Below, piece after piece: positions 1 through 7,247 of a DNA stretch of 64,000 nt. Source of the DNA: Chryseobacterium indologenes. Its GTDB lineage: Bacteria > Bacteroidota > Bacteroidia > Flavobacteriales > Weeksellaceae. The stretch covers positions 4,030,001 to 4,094,000 of the forward strand of contig NZ_CP018786.1 of the NCBI RefSeq assembly GCF_002025665.1, written 5' to 3'. How positions within the stretch are numbered: position 1 is the stretch's first letter; every line of letters starts with the position of its first letter. The notes beneath the pieces are model-generated. The model was given only the letters and a program-made list of their open reading frames with translations. It ran no database searches and was not told the origin of the DNA. The position numbers were made by a program, and so were the translations under genes.

Positions 1-104
1 ATTTCGTAATCAGAATAAATTCTTCCTGTTAATGGAACTGCAATCAGTAATATTAATTGAGATAATATATTGCTACCTAAAAAAGATATTATTTTTCTTT
101 TCAT
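1..104 (-). CDS. Wzx-type polysaccharide flippase, N-terminal fragment (runs off the window)
   Basis: A reading frame opens with ATG at 104 on the minus strand and continues past the window edge. The visible 34 residues begin MKRKIISFLGSNILSQ and continue with a hydrophobic stretch (LILLIAVPLTGRIYS). This resembles the first membrane helix of oligosaccharide flippases of the Wzx/MATE superfamily. Its start overlaps the stop of the PHP-domain gene in an ATGA junction, which indicates translational coupling in the capsule operon. A flippase would move the lipid-linked repeat unit across the inner membrane. The family call rests on a short segment plus context. Confidence 0.55.
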   Translation of the reverse strand, partial: MKRKIISFLGSNILSQLILLIAVPLTGRIYSDYE

Positions 105-808
105 AAATTTAAATAATCTTCTTTAGTTCTCTTAAAAAGAGTTTTATATACAATATATATAAACAATTTAAAATTTTTGTTCACGTACGCTTTTTTAAGT
201 TGTGATAAAAAAATATCTGATACTGAACTTTTTTTAAGAAATAATGGGGCAATTTCGCCATTCGTTAATGCTTCATGAAATTTCAAATCTTTTTTTTCAT
301 ATCCTACCACTACATTTAAAAGAGTTTGAGGAATATGAGAATCAGAGCTCCAGATTACGGGTTTTTTATATTTTAGAGACAACAAATAAGACTTGTAATT
401 ATTAATGACTGATGATCTGGCGTTAAATACTTCTATCACATCAACAGCTTGTGCCAGTTCTTCTAATTGGGTGTGCCCGTCATATGGATGAGGCAAAATC
501 AAGATGGCATTTTGTTCTTTTGCACTTTTATAAAACTCCTGCCATCTCATGTCTGTAATTTCATTCTTTACATTTAATGCTATAACATCTCCCCGATCAG
601 TTTTATATTCCGCAGCAGTAGGAACATCTACATTCAGATTTAGTTCTTTTATTTTTCTTTGAAGTTCTAAACTCCCTTTTATGGTCTCATGATCAGTTAA
701 AACAACAAAATCAAGTTTTTTATCTCTTATTGTTTTCACTATTTTTTCAATCGTATTTATTCCATCATAGGAATAGGTACTGTGAAAATGAAAAATTCCC
801 TTTTTCAT
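101..808 (-). CDS. PHP-domain metal-dependent hydrolase in capsule operon
   Basis: Predicted 235-residue PHP (polymerase and histidinol phosphatase) fold hydrolase. The metal-site motifs are all present: HFHST near residue 7 (HxH), TDHE near 38, AEYKT, LPHPYD and SSDSHIP (DxH), so it should be catalytically competent. The substrate is unknown; PHP proteins include phosphoesterases, and a sugar or lipid phosphate or acyl group is conceivable. I chose the ATG at 808, just after the stop of the upstream ATP-grasp gene, because an alternative ATG at 844 lies inside that gene and adds 12 residues with no PHP character. The stop overlaps the flippase start. The C-terminal third is Lys/Tyr rich. Confidence 0.75.
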   Translation of the reverse strand: MKKGIFHFHSTYSYDGINTIEKIVKTIRDKKLDFVVLTDHETIKGSLELQRKIKELNLNVDVPTAAEYKTDRGDVIALNVKNEITDMRWQEFYKSAKEQNAILILPHPYDGHTQLEELAQAVDVIEVFNARSSVINNYKSYLLSLKYKKPVIWSSDSHIPQTLLNVVVGYEKKDLKFHEALTNGEIAPLFLKKSSVSDIFLSQLKKAYVNKNFKLFIYIVYKTLFKRTKEDYLNL

Positions 809-813
809 TTTAT

Positions 814-1881
814 TTACTTTGAGAAAATTTTCTTTATGGTCCATATTAATTTGATTGAATCAACGAAAAAGTTTTCAAACAAGTTCGTATAAGAGTCCTT
901 ATAAAAATATTCTTTTATTTTATGCAGTTTTCCTGTTTTAAGTAAAACCAAAAGGTCTCCGTCTAAAACCCAAAAGAATTTTTTTCCAACTTCATATTTT
1001 TTTTCAGTTTGTTCTTCTATGTTATTTGAATAAGCTTCAATCAAAGTTTTTCCAAAATTGAGTCCTACTGCATAAGATAAATCTAATGAACCCCAAAATT
1101 TGGGATTTAACTCTATTAAATAATATTGTTGTTTCGTCTCATCATATTTATACTCAATCATTAATGGGCCGGACCAATTTAAATATTCTATAATTTGTTT
1201 AGATATATTAAACATTTTTTCACAAAAAATAGACTTGGCAGCTGTACTAGATCCCCCGGTAATTGGTATTTCTCTAATACGCTGGTGCATGTAATAGCTA
1301 ATGATTTTACCTTCTTTAGCAATACAAAAGAAGCCTCTGCCTACTCCTGATACCTGCTCCTGCATTAATAGTTTTATTCCCCTTGACAAGTATTTTTCTA
1401 TTTTTTCAAATTCGGATTCAGAACCTAATTTTACATATAACGGATCAAATTTGGCTAAGCTTTCATTGCTTGATTTAACAACACAATTCTTATCTCTACT
1501 GTATAGCCTTAATTCCTCCAGATTTGAAAATAATTTACATTCAGGATAATTTACATCGCTAAGAGAGTTCAAAATTAGCATTTTATCTTTATTTAATGCT
1601 ATTTCAAGACTCTCTTTTGTAGGTATTAAACATAATTCTCTATATTTTTCAGAGCATATCTTTACAGCTTCGCTCCCTACAGGAATTATAAAATCGGGAT
1701 TAATCTGTTTGACTGATTCTTCCAAATCCCCAACAATATAATCTTTACAATAACCCAATCTTTTAGCAAAAAAAACAGATTCTTTATCCATAGCAAAAAC
1801 TTGGTACCTATTTTCTCTATGTAATTCCCGCTGTAGCGCTATAGAGTTTTTATAATTTGCTTCCGTTATCAAAATTCTCAT
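814..1881 (-). CDS. ATP-grasp family ligase (carbamoyl-phosphate synthase-like)
   Basis: A 355-residue protein. It starts with a short Rossmann-like pre-ATP-grasp domain (MRILITEANYKNS), followed by an ATP-grasp domain. In the latter are a lysine-containing ATP site (VVKSSNES), the MQEQVSG strand, a glycine/serine loop (GGSSTAAKS) and the metal-binding signature ELNPKFWGS near residue 260. Such enzymes make acyl-phosphate intermediates and join a carboxylate to an amine or thiol. In a cluster making a uronic acid, a plausible role is amidating or aminoacylating the sugar carboxylate, but that is inference. It lies 108 bp downstream of wbpB and 5 bp upstream of the PHP gene start, so the two are probably co-translated. 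Confidence 0.75.
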   Translation of the reverse strand: MRILITEANYKNSIALQRELHRENRYQVFAMDKESVFFAKRLGYCKDYIVGDLEESVKQINPDFIIPVGSEAVKICSEKYRELCLIPTKESLEIALNKDKMLILNSLSDVNYPECKLFSNLEELRLYSRDKNCVVKSSNESLAKFDPLYVKLGSESEFEKIEKYLSRGIKLLMQEQVSGVGRGFFCIAKEGKIISYYMHQRIREIPITGGSSTAAKSIFCEKMFNISKQIIEYLNWSGPLMIEYKYDETKQQYYLIELNPKFWGSLDLSYAVGLNFGKTLIEAYSNNIEEQTEKKYEVGKKFFWVLDGDLLVLLKTGKLHKIKEYFYKDSYTNLFENFFVDSIKLIWTIKKIFSK

Positions 1882-1989
1882 ATCTGTTTTTCATTATTCA
1901 GGGTTGAACAAAATTCAAGGATTTGACAGTATAGTTCTTTCTTTTTTCATTCTAAAAATTCATCATTATGCCAAAGTAATGAGAATTTC

Positions 1990-3000
1990 CTACTTTTTAT
2001 CATATATTCTCTCAATAATATCCACCACTTTCAGCCCTTCCAAAGCATTCGTAGTAATGGTATTTCTTCCTTTTAATACATCTACAACGTTTTCAATGAT
2101 AAAATGGTGATTGGCCGCAGATCCTTTATAAGCACCATAATCATTTCCAGGGTTTGTGGGAGCTAATTCCGGCATTACATAGTCTTTTATATTACAAACT
2201 TCTACTTTGTCCATGTATTGCCCCCCGATTTTCACAGACCCGTTCTCTGCAATGATCGTCATAGAACTTTCAAGGTTCTGATTCCAGACTGAAGTAGAAT
2301 AATTTAAGGAACCCATTCCTCCATCTACAAAATCAAAGCTAACGAATCCTGAATCTTCAAAATCAGTAAGAGTTGCATGATTAAAATCTGCAAATTTTGC
2401 CTGAATATTAGTAATATCGCCGAACAGCCAGTACATGATATCGATAAAGTGAGAAAACTGTGTAAATAAGGTTCCTCCGTCCAGATCTTTTTTCCCGTGC
2501 CATGATTCTGTCTTATAATATCTGTCATCACGGTTCCAGTAGCAATTAAGCTGAACCATATATATATTTCCTAGTTTTCCGCTTTCTACCATTTCTTTCA
2601 CCCATGCAGAAGGTGGAGAATATCTGTTTTGCATAACGGCAAAAACTTGTTTATGCTTGTGCAACGCTTGAAAAATAAGTTTTTCCGCATGCTGTTTTTT
2701 CAGAGCCATTGGCTTTTCTACTACAACGTGCTTACCTGCATCTATCACTTTATAAGATTGCTCAAAATGGAATCCGTTGGGAGAAGCAATGTTAATAACA
2801 TCTACTTCAATCCCGGAAGCTAAAAACTCATCCAGAGATGCAAAAAAGGGAGCATCATAACTTTCGATTCCCAATTGAGATTTATCTTTAACATCAATCA
2901 ATCCTACCAACTCACATTCATCATTTCTTGTGATCATTTCGGCGTGTCTTTTTCCGATATGTCCGCAGCCAACGACTGCAAATTTTATTTTTTCACTCAT
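1990..3000 (-). CDS. wbpB: UDP-GlcNAc-uronate 3-dehydrogenase (Gfo/Idh/MocA family, WbpB/WlbA-like)
   Basis: A 336-residue NAD-dependent oxidoreductase. The N-terminal Rossmann motif is VVGCGHIGKRH (residues 8-18), the catalytic-lysine motif is VVEKPMALKK near residue 94, and the C-terminal alpha/beta domain carries FTQFSHFIDIMYWLFGD. WbpB/WlbA oxidises C3 of UDP-GlcNAc-uronic acid. In characterised members the tightly bound NADH is reoxidised by 2-oxoglutarate, giving 2-hydroxyglutarate. Immediate neighbours are the matching acetyltransferase (10 bp upstream) and aminotransferase, and LhgO lies in the same operon, which supports this assignment over other Gfo/Idh/MocA functions. Confidence 0.85.
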   Translation of the reverse strand: MSEKIKFAVVGCGHIGKRHAEMITRNDECELVGLIDVKDKSQLGIESYDAPFFASLDEFLASGIEVDVINIASPNGFHFEQSYKVIDAGKHVVVEKPMALKKQHAEKLIFQALHKHKQVFAVMQNRYSPPSAWVKEMVESGKLGNIYMVQLNCYWNRDDRYYKTESWHGKKDLDGGTLFTQFSHFIDIMYWLFGDITNIQAKFADFNHATLTDFEDSGFVSFDFVDGGMGSLNYSTSVWNQNLESSMTIIAENGSVKIGGQYMDKVEVCNIKDYVMPELAPTNPGNDYGAYKGSAANHHFIIENVVDVLKGRNTITTNALEGLKVVDIIERIYDKK

Positions 3001-3010
3001 TTGTATGTTT

Positions 3011-3583
3011 TTAAATCTTTGAAACTTTATTATTTTCTAATTTGTATTTTTCTCCACTTTCTTCACAAACAGCTATATTTTCTGCATCAAATTCAAGTCT
3101 TTGCCCGAATTCACTCATCCATCCCATTTGTCTTGCAGGGTTTCCTACTACCAATGCATAATCCGGAACTTCTTTTGTAACCACGGCTCCTGCTCCAATA
3201 AAGGCATACTGACCTATATTATGTCCGCAAACAATGGTTGCATTAGCGCCTATAGATGCACCTTTTCCTACATGGGTTTTCAGATATTCATTTTTTCTGT
3301 TTACTGCACTTCTCGGATTTATTACATTGGTAAAAACCATAGAAGGGCCTAAAAAAACATCATCATCACATGTTACTCCTTCATAGATGGATACATTATT
3401 CTGAACTTTCACATTCTGTCCTAAAACTACTTTAGGTGAGATGACAACATTCTGACCTATATTACATTTTTCACCTAAAATGCAACCTGTCATAAGGTGT
3501 GAAAAGTGCCAAATTTTGGTTCCTTCACCTATTTGACATCCTTCGTCAATAACGGCTGTTTCGTGTGCAAAAAAATCCGACAT
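3011..3583 (-). CDS. wbpD: UDP-3-amino-GlcNAc-uronate N-acetyltransferase (WbpD/WlbB-like)
   Basis: A 190-residue left-handed beta-helix acyltransferase. Hexapeptide repeats run from about residue 10 to 155 (IGEGTKIW, IGQNVVI, IGANATI, IGAGAVV), ending in the family-typical VVGNPARQMGWMSEFG. The enzyme transfers acetyl from acetyl-CoA to the 3-amino group made by WbpE, giving UDP-2,3-diacetamido-2,3-dideoxy-glucuronic acid in the cytoplasm. Its length matches WbpD/WlbB (about 190). It sits between aminotransferase and dehydrogenase with gaps of only 10-12 bp, as in known Wbp/Wlb gene sets. Confidence 0.87.
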   Translation of the reverse strand: MSDFFAHETAVIDEGCQIGEGTKIWHFSHLMTGCILGEKCNIGQNVVISPKVVLGQNVKVQNNVSIYEGVTCDDDVFLGPSMVFTNVINPRSAVNRKNEYLKTHVGKGASIGANATIVCGHNIGQYAFIGAGAVVTKEVPDYALVVGNPARQMGWMSEFGQRLEFDAENIAVCEESGEKYKLENNKVSKI

Positions 3584-3595
3584 ATCTGCTTTATA

Positions 3596-4720
3596 TTAAT
3601 TAAAATAGTTCTTAATTTCTGTAATAATAATATCCAGTACTTCCTGATCAAATTCTGTATGTACAGGAAGGGAAATAACTTCTGTGCAAAGCTGCTCTGT
3701 AACCGGAAGACTAAAACCTTCTTCTACATATTGAAGAAAAGCTTCTTGTTTGTAAAGAGGCAAAGGATAATATACCATACTTGGAATATTTTTTTCTGCC
3801 AAATATTTCTGTAGCTCATCTCTTTTCCCGTTTTTCACTCTAAGGGTATACTGATGAAATACATGGGTAGAATTCCCAGCTCTTTTAGGAATCTGAATTC
3901 CCGCAATATCTGCAAGGTTTTCATCATAATAATCCGCCATTCTGTTTCTGGCTGCTGAATACTCATCCAAATGTTTAAGCTTAACTTTTAATACCGCTGC
4001 CTGTATGGTATCCAATCTTGAATTACAGCCTAAAACTTTGTGATAGTATTTCTTTTCCTGACCATGGTTGGCAATCATTCTGATTTTAAAAGCTAATTCA
4101 TCGTCATTTGTCATCAATGCACCACCATCGCCATAGCATCCGAGATTTTTTGAAGGGAAAAATGAGGTACATCCAATATGTCCGATAGTTCCCGTTTTTT
4201 TCACAGTTCCATCAGAAAAAGTATAATCAGAACCTATTGCCTGAGCATTATCTTCAATCACAAAAAGGTTGTGTTTTTCTGCAAATTCAAGAATTTTCTC
4301 CATATCAGCACTTTGGCCGTATAGATGAACAGGAACAATTGCTTTGGTTTTTGGGGTCAGATATTTTTCAAGACCATTTAACTCAATATCGAAAGTATCT
4401 TTGTTTACATCTACCATTACTGGTTTTAATCCTAAAAGACCAATAACTTCAGCAGTGGCTACATACGTGAAAGCAGGGCAGATTATTTCGTCACCAGGCT
4501 TCAGGTCAAGTGCCATCATGGCAATTTGAAGAGCATCTGTTCCATTAGCACATGGAATAACATGTTTTACTCTCAGATATTTTTCAAAATCCTGTTGAAA
4601 TTCTTTTACTGCAGGACCATTAATAAATGCGGTACTATCGATACATTCCTGAATACTGATATCTACGTCTTCTTTTATTTTCAGGTATTGACCTTTAAGG
4701 TCAACCATTTGAATTTTCAT
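3596..4720 (-). CDS. wbpE: UDP-3-keto sugar aminotransferase (DegT/DnrJ/EryC1/StrS family, WbpE-like)
   Basis: A 374-residue PLP enzyme of the sugar aminotransferase family. It has an N-terminal substrate motif MVDLKGQYLKIKEDVD, PLP-binding VIEDNAQAIGSDY near residue 165, and the Schiff-base lysine in FFPSKNLGCYGDGGA near residue 195. Length is standard for the family. WbpE aminates the 3-keto sugar using L-glutamate and releases 2-oxoglutarate, which WbpB can reuse as oxidant. The gene is 34 bp downstream of lhgO and 12 bp upstream of wbpD on the transcribed strand. Confidence 0.87.
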   Translation of the reverse strand: MKIQMVDLKGQYLKIKEDVDISIQECIDSTAFINGPAVKEFQQDFEKYLRVKHVIPCANGTDALQIAMMALDLKPGDEIICPAFTYVATAEVIGLLGLKPVMVDVNKDTFDIELNGLEKYLTPKTKAIVPVHLYGQSADMEKILEFAEKHNLFVIEDNAQAIGSDYTFSDGTVKKTGTIGHIGCTSFFPSKNLGCYGDGGALMTNDDELAFKIRMIANHGQEKKYYHKVLGCNSRLDTIQAAVLKVKLKHLDEYSAARNRMADYYDENLADIAGIQIPKRAGNSTHVFHQYTLRVKNGKRDELQKYLAEKNIPSMVYYPLPLYKQEAFLQYVEEGFSLPVTEQLCTEVISLPVHTEFDQEVLDIIITEIKNYFN

Positions 4721-4754
4721 ATTCTTAGTTTTTTGAGTGCACGGAGTGCATTTT

Positions 4755-5945
4755 CTAATTCATGATCAGCTCACTTATTTTATTTCCTATAGAAAGGCAG
4801 GACGTAGCTGCTGGAGAAGGGGCATTTCTAACGTGAATAATGTTTCCGTTTTTCACGATATCAAAATCATCAATCAAACCTCCATTTCTGTCGCAAGCTT
4901 GAGCTCTTACTCCTGAACCTCCTGTAACAAGGTCGTTTTCCTGTATTTCCGGTAAAAGCTTTTGAAGGGCTTTTGTAAATGCAGATTTGGAAAGTGAACG
5001 GTGCATTTCACCCATTCCGGTTTTCCCATATTTTGCTACAATTTTTCTAAATCCCGGCCATAGCATTGTTTGCATGGTTTCGTTAAAATTGAAATCAAAA
5101 AAGTTATATCCTTCTTTTTTAAAGGCCAAAACAGCATTAGGGCCAGCTTCTATATTACCATCAATCATTCTGGTAAAGTGAACTCCAAGAAACGGAAAGC
5201 TAGGATCAGGTACCGGATAAATAAGATGTTTTACCAGATATTTTTTTTCATCCTTAATTTTATAATATTCTCCTCTAAAAGGAATAATGACCACATCGTT
5301 TTTTTCGTTGGTCATTCTGGTTATCTTATCGGAATACAATCCTGCGCAGGAAATTAACTTTTTGGTTTTAAATTCGGAAATATTGGTATTGACAATAATT
5401 TCAGATCCTTTATCAATGATGTTTTTTACTTCATTATTAAATCTTACTTCTCCTCCTAATTCTTCAAAAAGTTCTTTTATTTTTTTTGCGATTCCCGGAT
5501 AGTCGATAATTCCGGTTTGTGGCACTTTAATTGCTCTTACTCCTTCACAATGCGGTTCGATTTCACGGAACTCTTCTCTTGAAAGGTATTTTAAGTCTTG
5601 TAGTCCGTTTTCTACTCCTCTTTTATAGATATTATCCAGAAGGGGTAATTCTTCCTGCGAAGTAGCTACAATGATCTTTCCGCAAAGGTCATATCGTATA
5701 CCGTATTTCTCGGCAAAGTTAATGACCGAGTTATAGCCTTCAATACAATTTTTAGCTTTAAGGCTTCCCGGTTTATAATAAATCCCGCTATGGATTACTC
5801 CACTGTTATGTCCTGACTGGTGCAATGCTACGTCATTTTCTTTTTCTAAAATGAGAATCTTAGAATCAGGATTTTTAAGTTGAGTCTGGTAGGCTGTAGC
5901 CAAACCTACCAAACCTGCACCAATGATTATTATATCATAGTTCAT
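4755..5945 (-). CDS. lhgO: L-2-hydroxyglutarate oxidase/dehydrogenase (FAD-dependent)
   Basis: A 396-residue flavoprotein. It has an N-terminal dinucleotide fold IIIIGAGLVGLATAY, the family block HQSGHNSGVIHSGIYY near residues 42-57, and the C-terminal substrate/FAD block GGSGVRAQACDRNGG near residue 342. These are features of LhgO (YgaF), which oxidises L-2-hydroxyglutarate to 2-oxoglutarate and passes electrons to the quinone pool. It is embedded between wbpA (6 bp gap) and wbpE in the capsule operon. Since WbpB-type enzymes produce 2-hydroxyglutarate, a recycling role in this pathway is a natural inference. A general metabolite-repair role is the alternative. Confidence 0.88.
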   Translation of the reverse strand: MNYDIIIIGAGLVGLATAYQTQLKNPDSKILILEKENDVALHQSGHNSGVIHSGIYYKPGSLKAKNCIEGYNSVINFAEKYGIRYDLCGKIIVATSQEELPLLDNIYKRGVENGLQDLKYLSREEFREIEPHCEGVRAIKVPQTGIIDYPGIAKKIKELFEELGGEVRFNNEVKNIIDKGSEIIVNTNISEFKTKKLISCAGLYSDKITRMTNEKNDVVIIPFRGEYYKIKDEKKYLVKHLIYPVPDPSFPFLGVHFTRMIDGNIEAGPNAVLAFKKEGYNFFDFNFNETMQTMLWPGFRKIVAKYGKTGMGEMHRSLSKSAFTKALQKLLPEIQENDLVTGGSGVRAQACDRNGGLIDDFDIVKNGNIIHVRNAPSPAATSCLSIGNKISELIMN

Positions 5946-5951
5946 GATCTA

Positions 5952-7247
5952 TTATAATCTTGCATCTACCAGATTTCTGTCTAAACATGCTTTGGTGTCG
6001 AAAACCACAGCATTTTCTTTTTTAAGCTGATCCAGATCCATTTCCAGGAACTCATTGTGAGATACTGCAATCACTAAAGAATCATACTTTTTCCCATCCT
6101 CAAGAGCGTCCAGAATATCAATTCCATATTCATGTTTTACTTCATCTTTACTCGCCCAAGGATCATAAATATCTACATTGACTCCATAATCTGCAAGTTC
6201 TCTATAAATATCTACAACTTTAGTATTTCTGACATCCGGACAGTTTTCTTTGAATGTAACTCCTAAAATCAAGGCATTTGAGTTTTTGATCACTCCCCCT
6301 TTGGCAATAAGAAGTTTCACTACTTTAGCAGCAACAAACTTTGCAATAGAGTCGTTTACTCTTCTGCCAGATAAGATAACATCAGGATGATATCCTAGCT
6401 GTTCTGCTTTGTGAGCAAGGTAATAAGGATCTACAGAAATACAATGTCCTCCTACCAACCCTGGTTTATATTTAAGGAAGTTATATTTTGTACCCGCCGC
6501 TTCTAATACATCATTGGTATCGATACCAACTCTGTCAAAAATTAAAGCCAATTCGTTAACAAAAGAAATATTAACATCCCTTTGTGCATTTTCAATCGCT
6601 TTTGAGGCTTCTGCCACTTTAATGCTAGGCGCTTTATGGGTTCCTGCTGTAATAATTTTCTTATATAGACTATCTACTTCCTCAGCAATCTTGTCGGTAG
6701 AACCAGATGTTACTTTTTTAACACTTGTAAGAGTATTTACTTTATCACCCGGATTAATTCTTTCCGGAGAGTACCCCACAAAAAAGTCTTCGTTAAAAGT
6801 AAGTCCTGAATATTTTTCAAGAACCGGTACGCACTCTTCTTCTGTACATCCAGGAAAAACTGTAGATTCATAAATAACAATATCTCCTTTTTTGATAATT
6901 TCTCCTAACATTTTTGAAGCAGAAATCAATGGATTCAAATCCGGAGCATTATATTTATCAATAGGGGTAGGAACTGTTACAATGAAAACATTAGCTTCAG
7001 AAATATCAGATAACAGACTTGTTGCTTTATAACCTAAAGAACCATTGGATTCGTTATATTTTTTCAGTCCATTATTTAATTTATCAACATCAGCTTCAAG
7101 CGTTATATCCTTTCCGTTATTAAGCTGATCTACACGTTGAGTATTGATATCAAATCCAAAAACAGGATAGTGATCTGCAAATTCAAGAGATAGAGGAAGA
7201 CCTACATAACCTTGGCCTATAACCGCTATTTTATATGTTGTTATCAT
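5952..7247 (-). CDS. wbpA: UDP-N-acetylglucosamine 6-dehydrogenase (nucleotide sugar dehydrogenase)
   Basis: A 431-residue UDP-sugar dehydrogenase. It has an N-terminal NAD fold (AVIGQGYVGLPLSLEFA), a middle helical domain, and the catalytic cysteine in GLVGGHCISVDPYYL near residue 268. A C-terminal UDP-binding domain follows (LILGVTFKENCPDVRNTK). The HCISVDPYYLAHKAEQLGY block is typical of the N-acetylhexosamine branch (WbpA, TviB/WbpO) rather than UDP-glucose dehydrogenase. With wbpB, wbpE and wbpD in the operon, UDP-GlcNAc is the likely substrate; UDP-GalNAc is not excluded. Its ATG overlaps the stop of the wzc-like gene by one base (TAATG), so the two are coupled. Confidence 0.85.
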   Translation of the reverse strand: MITTYKIAVIGQGYVGLPLSLEFADHYPVFGFDINTQRVDQLNNGKDITLEADVDKLNNGLKKYNESNGSLGYKATSLLSDISEANVFIVTVPTPIDKYNAPDLNPLISASKMLGEIIKKGDIVIYESTVFPGCTEEECVPVLEKYSGLTFNEDFFVGYSPERINPGDKVNTLTSVKKVTSGSTDKIAEEVDSLYKKIITAGTHKAPSIKVAEASKAIENAQRDVNISFVNELALIFDRVGIDTNDVLEAAGTKYNFLKYKPGLVGGHCISVDPYYLAHKAEQLGYHPDVILSGRRVNDSIAKFVAAKVVKLLIAKGGVIKNSNALILGVTFKENCPDVRNTKVVDIYRELADYGVNVDIYDPWASKDEVKHEYGIDILDALEDGKKYDSLVIAVSHNEFLEMDLDQLKKENAVVFDTKACLDRNLVDARL

